Shown: piece by piece, positions 53,394 through 62,768 of the stretch
How the letters are laid out: every line of letters starts with the position of its first letter
How positions within the stretch are numbered: the first letter of the stretch is position 1
From: CAYZED01 sp964477445
Lineage (GTDB): Bacteria > Bacillota > Clostridia > Lutisporales > Lutisporaceae
DNA length: 64,000 nucleotides
Reading direction: 5' to 3'
Assembly (NCBI GenBank): GCA_964477445.1
Contig: CAYZED010000001.1
Span: forward strand, 1-64,000
Notes under the pieces: model-generated
Told to the model about the DNA's origin: nothing
The model's input: the letters and a program-made list of their open reading frames with translations, nothing else
Database searches by the model: none
Position numbers and translations under genes: made by a program

Positions 53394-55474
53394 TGAGTAT
53401 GAAGCTTTTGTTTGAAATTGGAACTGAAGAAATTCCAGCAAAGTATATGACTAAAGCATTGGCACAACTTGAAGATAATGCAAAAAAACAGTTAAATGAA
53501 AAAAGAATTCAGTATTCAAGAATAAGGGCTGTTGGAACTCCGAGAAGACTGACTTTATTAGTTGACGATATTGCTGAGAGACAAACAGACCTGACGGATG
53601 ACGTTAAAGGGCCGGCGAAGAAATCAGCTTACGATGAATCAGGGAATCCAACAAAGGCACTTCTAGGGTTCTTAAGAGGACAAAAGGCGGAAATTGAAGA
53701 TATTGAAATCAGATTGCTTTCTGGCGTCGAATACGTATATGTGAAGAAATTTCAAGCGGGAGAACTTTCTGAGGAAGTTCTTAAAACAATACTGCCAGAA
53801 TTAATTACCAGTTTTTCTTTTGCAAAATCTATGAAGTGGGGAAATAAAACATTTAGATTTGCGAGACCGATTAGATGGCTTCTTCCAATGCTTGATGACA
53901 AAGTTTTGTATTTTGATAAAGACGGAATAGCTTGTGGTAACATTACTAGAGGTCATAGAGTTCTGTCTTCTGGAGATATAGTAATTAATCATGTAGATGA
54001 ATATTTTTCTAAACTTAAGGGTGCGTTTGTTATAGTTGATCAAGATGTTAGAAAAGAGATCATAACCCAGCAATGCCAGGAATTAGCACAAGAGGTTGGC
54101 GGAGTTTTGCATATGGATTCGAAACTGCTAGAAGAAGTAGTATTCCTTGTAGAATATCCAACTGCATTAATAGGAAGTTTTGAAGAAGAATATTTGAAGT
54201 TACCTAAAGAAGTTGTAATTACTCCAATGCAGGAACACCAGAGATATTTCCCGGTTTTAGACAAAAACAATAAGCTTATGAACAAATTTATAACCGTAAG
54301 AAATGGTGGATCTGAGCACCTTGATATCGTAAGAGAAGGTAATGAGAAAGTTTTAAGGGCGAGACTTGCGGATGCAAAATTTTTCTACAATGAAGATAAA
54401 AAAATACCACTAGATAAATGCACAGAAAAGCTTAAGACCATAGTATTTCAAGAAACTTTGGGAACTATTTATGAAAAAGTTGAAAGAATCAAGAAAATTT
54501 CAGCCTATTTAGCTGAAGCTATGAACATAAATGAAGAGAATAAAACCTTTTTACAAAGAGCAGCACATCTTTGCAAAGCTGATTTAGTAACTGGAATGGT
54601 AAAGGAATTTGATGAACTTCAAGGACTAATGGGAATGGAATATGCACTTTTACAGGGAGAAAATAGCGCTGTGGCTGAAGCTATAGTCGAACACTATTTG
54701 CCAAGATTTGCGGGGGATATCACACCAAGCACTGAACTTGGAGCAATTCTGAGTATCTCAGACAAAATTGACACTATCATGGGTTGCTTTTCAATAGGAA
54801 TCATTCCTACAGGTTCACAAGATCCGTATGCTCTGAGAAGACAAGCTATTGGGATAATTACAATTATGTTAGATAGCAAGTTAAATCTCGGGCTTGGACA
54901 TTTAATTGAAGTTGCGATGAAAAACTTTAATGATAAGGGAATTTTAAAAGGCGAATATCTAAAAATAAAACATGAAATTCTTGAATTTATAAGACAAAGA
55001 TATAAGAATGTAATGATTGACAGAGGTAATGAATATGACGTTATTGACGCCGTAATAAATTCTGGATTTGATAATATTCTTGAAGCTACTATGAAAATCG
55101 AAACTTTGAAAGATTGGAAACAAAGAGAAGAGTTTCCTAGCATCGTTTCAACATTTAATAGAGTTAAGAATTTAGCGACAAAGGCAGAAAATAGTACGTT
55201 TAATGAAAATTTATTAGTGCTAGATCAAGAAAAGGATTTGGTTAGAATCTTTATCGGAATAGAATCTAACTTTCAAGAAGCAATTGAAAACTGTGAATAT
55301 GATAGGGCGATGGAATCAATTATGATTCTAAAAAAACCTATTGATGATTTCTTTGAGTCTGTAATGATAATGGTTGAGGATGTTGAACTGAAAAACAGCA
55401 GGCTGGGATTGCTGAAGTCAATTGCAGAAATGATGTACGAACTTGGCGATTTATCGGCTATAGTAATGAACTAG
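53393..55474 (+). CDS. glyS: Glycyl-tRNA synthetase, beta subunit
   Basis: The beta subunit recognises tRNA-Gly in the alpha2-beta2 enzyme. Seen: LLFEIGTEEIPAKYMTKALA, FAKSMKWGNKTFRFARPIRW, PKEVVITPMQEHQRYFPVLD, and GSQDPYALRRQAIGI, with the HD-like and anticodon-binding domains to the end. Full length, 693 residues. Confidence 0.97.
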   Translation: MSMKLLFEIGTEEIPAKYMTKALAQLEDNAKKQLNEKRIQYSRIRAVGTPRRLTLLVDDIAERQTDLTDDVKGPAKKSAYDESGNPTKALLGFLRGQKAEIEDIEIRLLSGVEYVYVKKFQAGELSEEVLKTILPELITSFSFAKSMKWGNKTFRFARPIRWLLPMLDDKVLYFDKDGIACGNITRGHRVLSSGDIVINHVDEYFSKLKGAFVIVDQDVRKEIITQQCQELAQEVGGVLHMDSKLLEEVVFLVEYPTALIGSFEEEYLKLPKEVVITPMQEHQRYFPVLDKNNKLMNKFITVRNGGSEHLDIVREGNEKVLRARLADAKFFYNEDKKIPLDKCTEKLKTIVFQETLGTIYEKVERIKKISAYLAEAMNINEENKTFLQRAAHLCKADLVTGMVKEFDELQGLMGMEYALLQGENSAVAEAIVEHYLPRFAGDITPSTELGAILSISDKIDTIMGCFSIGIIPTGSQDPYALRRQAIGIITIMLDSKLNLGLGHLIEVAMKNFNDKGILKGEYLKIKHEILEFIRQRYKNVMIDRGNEYDVIDAVINSGFDNILEATMKIETLKDWKQREEFPSIVSTFNRVKNLATKAENSTFNENLLVLDQEKDLVRIFIGIESNFQEAIENCEYDRAMESIMILKKPIDDFFESVMIMVEDVELKNSRLGLLKSIAEMMYELGDLSAIVMN

Positions 55475-55490
55475 AATAGAACGTGAATAA

Positions 55491-55527
55491 AAAACGAAAA
55501 TAGAAACGAAAATAGAAACGAAAACAG
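55491..55527 (+). repeat. 12-bp tandem repeat between glyS and ppdK
   Basis: About three copies of ACGAAAATAGAA. Downstream, TATAAT at 55579-55584 may be the ppdK -10 box, without a convincing -35. Confidence 0.8.
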
Positions 55528-55716
55528 GAAATAACATTAAATAAATACTTAGTTAATCAATATTTATATTAAAAATGGTATAATAGATATTGAAGTTTGT
55601 GTGCGAAAGTGATAGTATTACAAAGGCATCTGTACTAAAGCTTAATAAGATTTTTTATCTGCGTGTTATATAACACATAGATGTAATTAAATTAAATATA
55701 ACAAGGAGGAACTCAA

Positions 55717-58359
55717 ATGAAGAAATATGTTTACAATTTTAAAGAAGGTAATGCTACAATGAAATCCCTTCTAGGCGGCAAAGGCGCTAATCTAGCTGAA
55801 ATGACTAATATTGATCTGCCTGTTCCTGAAGGATTTACTGTTACAACTGAGGCATGCATTGAGTACTACGAAAAAGGAAGAGCCATTTGGACTGAATTAA
55901 AAGAAGAAATATTCAGCAAGCTAGCTGACCTAGAAAAAGAAACAGGTAAGACTTTTGGCGGAACTGTTAATCCGCTACTCGTATCTGTTCGTTCTGGCGC
56001 GAAGTTTTCAATGCCGGGTATGATGGATACAGTTTTAAACCTCGGGCTAAATGACGTGGTTGTAGAAACAGTGGCTAAAGAATCAGGAAATAGAAGATTC
56101 GTTTTAGATAGTTATAGAAGATTTGTACAGATGTTCTCAGATGTTGTTATGGAAATCCCTAAATCAAAATTCGAAAGAATTCTTGATGAAATAAAAGAGA
56201 AAAAAGGTGCGAAATTTGATACTGATCTTACAGCAGAAGATCTCGCTGAAGTAGTAGCTGATTTTAAGGCACTATATAAAGCTGAAGAAGGAAAAGACTT
56301 CCCACAAGATCCAAGAGAACAGTTAATTGAAGCAATTACTGCAGTTTTCAGATCATGGAATAATGATAGAGCTATAATTTATAGAAATATGAACAGTATT
56401 TCACATAATCTTGGAACAGCTGTTAACATCCAATCTATGGTATTTGGAAACATGGGTGACGATTGTGGTACTGGTGTTGCATTTACTCGTGACCCAGCTA
56501 CTGGCGAAGCAAAAATGCTCGGCGAATTCCTTATGAATGCTCAAGGTGAAGATGTTGTTGCTGGTATTAGAACACCTCTAACAATTGATAAACTTAACGA
56601 AATTAACCCTGCTATCTACGAACAGTTTATGGCAACAGCTCAAAAATTAGAAGATTATTACAGAGACATGCAGGACATAGAATTCACAATAGAAAAAGGT
56701 AAACTCTTTATGCTTCAAACTAGAAATGGAAAGAGAACAGCAGTAGCTGCTATTAGAACAGCAGTTGATATGGTTGAAGAAGGAATGATTTCTAAAGAAG
56801 AAGCTATTATGAGAGTTGAACCAGCGGTTCTTGACCAGTTATTACACCCTATGTTCGAAAAGAAAGCTCTTGCAGCAGCTAAAGTTATTGCTACTGGTCT
56901 CCCAGCATCACCTGGCGCTGCTACTGGTAAAGCATATTTTACAGCTGAACATGCAGTTGAAGCAGCAGCTAAAGGCGAAAAAGTTATACTTGTAAGACTT
57001 GAAACTTCACCTGAAGATATTGAAGGTATGATTTCGGCTCAGGGTATCTTAACAGCTAGAGGTGGTAGAACTTCTCATGCAGCTGTTGTTGCACGTGGAA
57101 TGGGTAAATGCTGCGTAGCTGGTTGTGAATCTTTAAAAGTTAAAGAAGAAGAAAAGTGCTTTATTGCTGATGGCAAAACATATGTTGAAGGCGACTGGAT
57201 TTCCCTAGATGGTTCTACTGGAAGAGTTTATGAAGGCACTATAGATACTGTTGATCCTGAACTTTCTGGTCACTTTGGAATACTCATGGGTTGGGCTGAC
57301 GAAATGAGAACATTAAATGTCAGAACAAACGCAGATACTCCGCATGATGCAGCTGTTGCAGTTAAGTTCGGAGCTGAAGGTATTGGTCTTTGCCGTACTG
57401 AGCACATGTTCTTCGAAGAATCAAGAATTTCAGCAGTTAGAGAAATGATTGTTGCTGAAAACCTTGAAGATCGAAAAATAGCCCTCGAAAAACTACTTCC
57501 TATGCAAAGAGAAGACTTTGTGGGAATATTTGAAGCAATGGGTGAGAGACCTGTAACTATAAGACTTCTTGATCCACCACTTCATGAGTTCTTACCACAT
57601 TCAGACGAAGACATTGCTGACCTTGCTAAACAAATGAAAATTACTTTCGAAAAATTAAAAGGTCAAGTTGAATCACTTCATGAATTCAATCCTATGCTTG
57701 GTCATAGAGGTTGTCGTCTTGCAGTTACTTACCCTGAGATTGCTGAAATGCAGACAAGAGCAATAATTGAAGCAGCACTCATAGTTAAAAAAGAAAAAGG
57801 TATTGCTGTTCATCCTGAAATAATGATTCCATTAGTTGGCGATGTTAAAGAGCTTAAATATATCGAAAAAGTTTGTAGAGGACTTGCGGATAAATTAATA
57901 GCTGAATCAGGAATTGAACTAAAATATATGTACGGTACAATGATTGAAGTTCCTAGAGGCGCAGTTACAGCAGATGAAATCGCTGAGGTTGCTGAATTCT
58001 TCTCATTTGGTACAAATGATTTAACTCAAATGACATACGGTTTCTCAAGAGACGATGCTGGAAAGTTCATTAAAGATTACCTCGATAAGGGTGTTTTCGA
58101 AGTTGATCCTTTCGTATCCCTCGATAGAGTTGGTGTAGGCAAGCTTATAAAGATGGCAGTTGAATTAGGAAGAAAAACTAGACCTGAAATCAAACTTGGT
58201 ATCTGTGGAGAACATGGAGGAGATCCATCATCGATCGAATTCTGTCATATGGTTGGATTAAACTATGTTTCCTGCTCACCTTTCAGAGTTCCAATAGCTA
58301 GACTTGCTGCAGCTCAAGCTGTTGCGCAAGAAAAAGTTAAAGGATATAGCTCGAAATAA
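55717..58359 (+). CDS. ppdK: Pyruvate, phosphate dikinase
   Basis: PPDK interconverts pyruvate, ATP and phosphate with phosphoenolpyruvate, AMP and PPi; in anaerobes it often serves glycolysis. Seen: the N-terminal nucleotide domain (GGKGANLAEMTNIDLPVPEGF, split), the swivelling His domain with ARGGRTSHAAVVARG, and the C-terminal PEP domain with GLCRTEHMF, NPMLGHRGCRL, SFGTNDLTQMTYG and the catalytic CGEHGGDP. Length 880 is normal. AAGGAGG precedes the ATG. No PPDK regulatory kinase is adjacent. Confidence 0.98.
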   Translation: MKKYVYNFKEGNATMKSLLGGKGANLAEMTNIDLPVPEGFTVTTEACIEYYEKGRAIWTELKEEIFSKLADLEKETGKTFGGTVNPLLVSVRSGAKFSMPGMMDTVLNLGLNDVVVETVAKESGNRRFVLDSYRRFVQMFSDVVMEIPKSKFERILDEIKEKKGAKFDTDLTAEDLAEVVADFKALYKAEEGKDFPQDPREQLIEAITAVFRSWNNDRAIIYRNMNSISHNLGTAVNIQSMVFGNMGDDCGTGVAFTRDPATGEAKMLGEFLMNAQGEDVVAGIRTPLTIDKLNEINPAIYEQFMATAQKLEDYYRDMQDIEFTIEKGKLFMLQTRNGKRTAVAAIRTAVDMVEEGMISKEEAIMRVEPAVLDQLLHPMFEKKALAAAKVIATGLPASPGAATGKAYFTAEHAVEAAAKGEKVILVRLETSPEDIEGMISAQGILTARGGRTSHAAVVARGMGKCCVAGCESLKVKEEEKCFIADGKTYVEGDWISLDGSTGRVYEGTIDTVDPELSGHFGILMGWADEMRTLNVRTNADTPHDAAVAVKFGAEGIGLCRTEHMFFEESRISAVREMIVAENLEDRKIALEKLLPMQREDFVGIFEAMGERPVTIRLLDPPLHEFLPHSDEDIADLAKQMKITFEKLKGQVESLHEFNPMLGHRGCRLAVTYPEIAEMQTRAIIEAALIVKKEKGIAVHPEIMIPLVGDVKELKYIEKVCRGLADKLIAESGIELKYMYGTMIEVPRGAVTADEIAEVAEFFSFGTNDLTQMTYGFSRDDAGKFIKDYLDKGVFEVDPFVSLDRVGVGKLIKMAVELGRKTRPEIKLGICGEHGGDPSSIEFCHMVGLNYVSCSPFRVPIARLAAAQAVAQEKVKGYSSK

Positions 58360-58418
58360 GTTTCTGTATCACATGAAAAATATGGTGCATACAACGCGAT
58401 TGAAATAATAAATATGGG

Positions 58419-58459
58419 AAACGCTGTAATTTGATACACTTCATTTTGCAGCGTTTTTC
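58419..58459 (+). terminator. Terminator after ppdK
   Basis: AAACGCTG (58419-58426) pairs with CAGCGTTT (58449-58456), then Ts. It resembles the terminator at 50629. Confidence 0.88.
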
Positions 58460-58566
58460 TTAGTTTCAAAATCAGAAGAAAGAGCAGAAAAAAAAATAAA
58501 TTTTAATACACAAATATGGTAAAATAATATCAACAAATATTTTTTTCGAATAGATTGGAGGAGTTT

Positions 58567-58908
58567 ATGATTCTAAAGACTGATCTAAATGAAATTTTAA
58601 ATAATTTTTCTTTAGAAATGAAATATATATTTAGAGAAAAATTAAATAATGTTATCTTGTTTGGCTCATATGCATCAGGAACACAAGACGAAGAGTCTGA
58701 CATCGATATTATGGTTTTAGTAGATATAGAAAAAACAGAGATTGTAAACTATAGAGATCAAGTAATCTCAATAGCATGTGATTTTGGTTTCAAATATGAT
58801 ATCTTATTTTCACCTATTATTCAAAGTGTCAATGAGTTTGAAATTTATAAAAATGCTTCTGGCTTTTTTAAAAATATAGAAGAAAAAGGAGTGAAACTAA
58901 TTGCCTGA
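58567..58908 (+). CDS. MNT-type nucleotidyltransferase domain protein (putative antitoxin)
   Basis: A 113-residue minimal nucleotidyltransferase: ILFGSYASGTQDEESDIDIM carries the GSx(n)DxD active site. In MNT/HEPN modules this protein neutralises the HEPN RNase, in studied cases by adding AMP to it. The frame begins at TTG 58555, which lies in front of GGAGGAG, so ATG 58567 is the better start. The HEPN gene overlaps by eight bases. The pair lies between ppdK and a two-component system. Confidence 0.85.
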   Translation: MILKTDLNEILNNFSLEMKYIFREKLNNVILFGSYASGTQDEESDIDIMVLVDIEKTEIVNYRDQVISIACDFGFKYDILFSPIIQSVNEFEIYKNASGFFKNIEEKGVKLIA

Positions 58909-59311
58909 CGAAAGCAACATAAATCTATCAAAATATAGACTATCGAGTGCAAAAGAAGATTATCAAGCTGCATACGAGTTAGTAAATAATGGACATTTTA
59001 GAATTTCGAACAACCGGGCATATTATACTATATTTCATTGTATGCGAGCAGTCTTAGCCATAGAAGGCATAGATTTTAAAAAACATTCTGCGGTAATTGC
59101 TTATTTTAATCAGCATTATATTAAAACAGGCAAGTTTGATAATAATTTATATAGAATTATTGCTGACGCAAGTTATATAAGAAACGAAAGCGATTACTCT
59201 GATTTTTATATTGCGTCAAAAGAAGACTCATTGAAACAACTTGAAAATGCAAAATTTTTCTTAGAATCAGTGGACAGATTTTTAAAAAACGTATATGAAA
59301 ACTTAGTATAA
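58901..59311 (+). CDS. HEPN domain protein (putative toxin of the MNT/HEPN pair)
   Basis: A 136-residue all-helical HEPN protein: LSKYRLSSAKEDYQAAYELV, NNRAYYTIFHCMRAVLAIEG and a late helix with YIRNESDYSDFY. HEPN RNases use an R-x4-6-H motif. Here the Arg of YIRNESDY is followed by Asp/Tyr and no His is in reach, so RNase activity is uncertain. Many PF05168-type members share this R-x-x-x-DY form. TTG start after AAAAGGAG. Alternative role: tRNA- or substrate-binding partner of the transferase. Confidence 0.82.
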   Translation: MPDESNINLSKYRLSSAKEDYQAAYELVNNGHFRISNNRAYYTIFHCMRAVLAIEGIDFKKHSAVIAYFNQHYIKTGKFDNNLYRIIADASYIRNESDYSDFYIASKEDSLKQLENAKFFLESVDRFLKNVYENLV

Positions 59312-59340
59312 AAGTAGAGAAAATTCAAAATAATAACGAT

Positions 59341-59368
59341 AACTGCATTGAAAGATGCGGTTTTTTTA
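59341..59368 (+). terminator. Terminator of the MNT/HEPN pair
   Basis: AACTGCAT (59341-59348), loop TGAAAG, ATGCGGTT (59355-59362) with one G-U, then a T run. Confidence 0.85.
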
Positions 59369-59563
59369 TTCAATAGATACTGAGTGAATTGGCTTCACAA
59401 CATTTACTTATTACAATACTTTAGCAAATCCGCCTTTGCCCTAATTGTGTTGATTTTCTGAAATTTTCTATTTTGCTCCTTATACTATTTATTAACAATG
59501 CAAATAGAAGTATGATATATGTGTAGAACAAAATTTTTAAAAGTAAGATTAATGGGGTTTAAT

Positions 59564-60232
59564 ATGAAAATACTAATAATTGAAGACGAAGCAAGACTAA
59601 GAATTATGGTTAAAGAATATGTTGAAAATGAAGGTTTCGAGGTAATTGAAGCAGGAGACGGTCATGAAGGTATTGAGAAAGCACTCTCTCTTAAGCCTGA
59701 TATTGTTTTGCTAGATATTATGTTGCCCAAGATTGATGGATGGTCTGTTTTGAAAGAAGTAAGAAAAAATTCTGAAGTACCTGTAATTATGATGACCGCA
59801 AGAGGAGAAGAGTATGATAAACTTTTCGGATTTGAACTTGGGGTAGATGATTATGTAGTAAAACCTTTTAGTCTTAAGGAACTTACGGCCAGAATAAGAG
59901 CGGTCCTGAGACGATTTAATGGAAAACAAGATGTTGAAGGAAAAAGTTTTGAATTTGGAGATTTAAACATAAATCTAGATTCTAGAAGAGTTTTGCTTGA
60001 AGGAAAAACTGTTTCTATGACCCCGAAAGAATTTGATTTGCTCTCCTTTCTTTTGCAACATCAGGACAAAGTTTTTACAAGAGAGCAGCTTCTTGATAAA
60101 GTATGGGGATATGAATTTGGTGGGGACTATAGAACTGTAGACACACATGTTAAGATGCTTAGAGAAAGCATAGGTAGCTATAGAAGCCTTATTGTCACTG
60201 TATGGGGAGTCGGTTATAAATTCGAGGTTTAA
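59564..60232 (+). CDS. OmpR/PhoB-family response regulator
   Basis: A 222-residue receiver plus winged-helix protein. Seen: acidic IIEDEAR, phospho-acceptor Asp in IVLLDIMLPKIDGW, Thr in VIMMTARGEE, Lys in VVKPFS, and an OmpR-type DNA-binding domain with MTPKEFDLLSFLLQ, WGYEFGGDYRTVDTHV and VWGVGYKFEV. Earlier in-frame ATGs at 59519 and 59552 lack a fitting ribosome binding site; ATG 59564 follows ATGGGG. Its kinase follows after 74 bases. Confidence 0.94.
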   Translation: MKILIIEDEARLRIMVKEYVENEGFEVIEAGDGHEGIEKALSLKPDIVLLDIMLPKIDGWSVLKEVRKNSEVPVIMMTARGEEYDKLFGFELGVDDYVVKPFSLKELTARIRAVLRRFNGKQDVEGKSFEFGDLNINLDSRRVLLEGKTVSMTPKEFDLLSFLLQHQDKVFTREQLLDKVWGYEFGGDYRTVDTHVKMLRESIGSYRSLIVTVWGVGYKFEV

Positions 60233-60306
60233 CCATAAGGTTAGATTAATGGATATTGCACAAGTCGTTTTTGCTGCATTTATGCTTAGTTTTCGAGGAG
60301 TAATTT

Positions 60307-61743
60307 ATGAGAAAGATTTCAGTTAGACTTTGGAGTTTGATGCTTTGTTTGGTCGGAATAACTATTATGATAATCTGGCTAACTCAAATACAATTTTTGG
60401 GAAAATTCTATATTGATAGACAAACAAAAAATATTTTAAAGAGCGGATATGAACTAGCAGAATATATTTTGAAGAGTGAATCTAATGAATATGATGATCA
60501 AATCAAAGGGAAAATAATTGAGTTAAATTTAAAATATAATGCAAATATTGAGATTTACACTAATGAAAACATGTTGAAATATACAAATGACCAATACGAT
60601 AAAACGATGAGTGGAATAGACAAAATGAATTTGATAATAGAGGCGGCCCAAAATGGTAAAATTGTTAATATTATTCAACATTCGAGTTTAGGATATCAAG
60701 AACTTCTATCTTGTATTTCTGTGGTTTCAGAGGATAAAACTATCATAGGATATATTATTTTGCTTGCTCCTTTGGCTCCAGTTCATGAAACGGTAGACAT
60801 TCTCAAGGAACAATTAGTTTATATTACTTTTTTTCTAATTGGTATTTCATTTATACTCTCTTTTTTCTTCAGTCGAGTATTTACAAGACCGATTTTGCAG
60901 ATAAACACTGCGGCTAAAAGAATGGCAAATGGGGATTTTGACTTGAATCTTAAGATAAAGCGGAATGATGAACTTGGGGACTTAGCAAAAACAATGAATA
61001 ATTTGTCTGGTCAATTAAAAATGATTGATAATATGAGAAAAGAACTGATTGCAAATGTTAGTCATGAATTTAGAACTCCACTAAGTTTGATTCATGGATA
61101 TGCTGAAACGATTAAAGACGTAACGGGAGATAATTCAATTAAGAGAAATAATCAACTAAACATAATAATTGATGAAACAGACCGTCTTAGTGGAATGGTA
61201 GATGATATGCTCGAATATTCAAAAATTCAATCTGGAGCAATTGAATACCAATTTAGAAAAATTGATATAGTAGAATTAGCTAGATGCGTTGTAAACAGAT
61301 TTGATTATATGTCAGATAAAAGAAATCAAAAGTTAGTATTCAAGACAGATGAAGAAATGGTTTTTGTTTTAGCAGCAGAAAAACAATTAAACCAGGTCTT
61401 TTATAATATGATAAATAATGCATTTGTTCATTCTGGATGCGAAAATGACCTCAGAAATGATATAAAAGTAGAAATAACTAAGCGATTTATCCCTAAGAGC
61501 AAAGTTGAAGTATGCAGAGTCGAAATAATAAACTTTGGGAATGTAATATCAGAAGAAGATATGAAATTCATTTGGGATAGATTTCATAAAGTTGACAAAC
61601 AGAGAAATAAAGGTGGCGGAAGCGGCTTGGGACTTGCTATTGTAAAAGAAATACTAATTGCCCATAAAGCAGATTATGGTGTCGAGAGTACTGAAGAAAA
61701 TGGTACGATTTTTTGGTTTGAGTTAAAAATTGAAGAAAACTGA
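60307..61743 (+). CDS. Membrane sensor histidine kinase
   Basis: A 478-residue kinase. Membrane helices at about 6-30 and 176-198 frame an outside sensor domain of about 140 residues with no recognised fold. A HAMP domain (RMANGDFDLNLKIKRNDELG) leads to HisKA with NVSHEFRTPLSLIHGY and the ATPase domain with an N box (NMINNAFVHSG) and GGGSGLGLAIVKEI. Layout fits the PhoR/BaeS branch. The stimulus is unknown; a small secreted protein gene lies directly downstream. Confidence 0.93.
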   Translation: MRKISVRLWSLMLCLVGITIMIIWLTQIQFLGKFYIDRQTKNILKSGYELAEYILKSESNEYDDQIKGKIIELNLKYNANIEIYTNENMLKYTNDQYDKTMSGIDKMNLIIEAAQNGKIVNIIQHSSLGYQELLSCISVVSEDKTIIGYIILLAPLAPVHETVDILKEQLVYITFFLIGISFILSFFFSRVFTRPILQINTAAKRMANGDFDLNLKIKRNDELGDLAKTMNNLSGQLKMIDNMRKELIANVSHEFRTPLSLIHGYAETIKDVTGDNSIKRNNQLNIIIDETDRLSGMVDDMLEYSKIQSGAIEYQFRKIDIVELARCVVNRFDYMSDKRNQKLVFKTDEEMVFVLAAEKQLNQVFYNMINNAFVHSGCENDLRNDIKVEITKRFIPKSKVEVCRVEIINFGNVISEEDMKFIWDRFHKVDKQRNKGGGSGLGLAIVKEILIAHKADYGVESTEENGTIFWFELKIEEN

Positions 61744-61903
61744 ATTGAAAGAAAACAAGTCGCAGAAGGCAAGTCGTAGAAAACAAATAGAAGAAAATTA
61801 CACAAAAATTATACAGTTTAAACATATTGTTTTTATAAATAGATTTTATAATTAGTATATAGATAATATCTATAAAAATAATATTAGCGAAGGGGACAAA
61901 AAC

Positions 61904-62521
61904 ATGAAAAAAATACTATTAGTCTTAACAATTCTAGTTCTAACTCTTGGATTCTCAACTATGGCATTTGCAGTAGATACTTCTGCACAACTTTCAGCTT
62001 CAATTGATAACTCAATTGCAACTGATACCTCAAAAGACGCGGTAGTAGCACCCACAGAAAATATCGACGACGTAATAAAAACTAAAGAAATAAAGAGTTT
62101 TAAGAAACTCTATGCTACAGAAATAGCCACACTAGCTACTCTCAGAGCTACTTCGAAAACAAACTGGGATGGTATAAAAGCTAAAAACACAGAGATTAAA
62201 AATGCTTTTACAAGTTTGAAAGCAACACTAAAAGGTGACAAAAGTGCCAAAACAGTTCTCACGGCTTTAAAGGCTAAATTAACAACATATAGAGCCACTA
62301 TTGCAACAATTCACACAGATATGAAAGCAATTAGAACCGCTAAGATAACAGCATGGACTGAATTCAGAGCTGCTATGAAAGCAAAAGACAATGCAACCTC
62401 GAAAATAGCGATTGATAAAATACTTTCGCTTAAATCACAAATCATTGAAAAACAGAAATTATTACTAAATGCTAAGATTGAAATGCTAAATGCTATTAAT
62501 GCAGCAGTTCCTGTTAAATAA
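61904..62521 (+). CDS. Small secreted helical protein
   Basis: I do not recognise this 205-residue protein. A clear signal peptide (KKILLVLTILVLTLGFSTMAFA, about 1-23, A-x-A cut) is followed by an almost purely helical, Lys/Ala/Thr-rich mature part with long amphipathic runs (KLYATEIATLATLRATSKT, KAKLTTYRATIATIHTDM). It has no Cys and only two Trp. The composition and length recall extracytoplasmic helical-hairpin stress proteins, but there is no direct match. A palindrome TATAGAT-AAT-ATCTATA at 61858-61874 precedes it; it may be a target of the adjacent regulator. Confidence 0.7.
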   Translation: MKKILLVLTILVLTLGFSTMAFAVDTSAQLSASIDNSIATDTSKDAVVAPTENIDDVIKTKEIKSFKKLYATEIATLATLRATSKTNWDGIKAKNTEIKNAFTSLKATLKGDKSAKTVLTALKAKLTTYRATIATIHTDMKAIRTAKITAWTEFRAAMKAKDNATSKIAIDKILSLKSQIIEKQKLLLNAKIEMLNAINAAVPVK

Positions 62522-62568
62522 TAAATACATTAAAAAGCATGTTTTCCTATACTATAGAAAATCACTTA

Positions 62569-62615
62569 ACGCTACAGAAAAAGATTGAAATATATCTTTT
62601 TCTGTAGCGTCTTTA
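62569..62615 (+). terminator. Terminator after the secreted protein gene
   Basis: 17 perfect pairs, 62569-62585 with 62594-62610, eight-base loop, then CTTTATTTTT. Confidence 0.92.
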
Positions 62616-62768
62616 TTTTTGTATAGTAAACCCACATTAAATTTTTGCAAATCAGAATGAAAAGATAGAGGTTAATTTTCGTAAGAAAGTGTATAATATG
62701 TCTTCTTTCTCTGCTAAAATGTTAGTATTAGTTATAAAATAAAAATAATTTCAGAAGAGGTGTTTTTA

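Noticed and set aside
54694..55143. Minus-strand ORFs within glyS (also 53801-54285) and within prmA and rsmE
   Set aside because: All lie opposite conserved housekeeping genes, lack ribosome binding sites and show no family resemblance.
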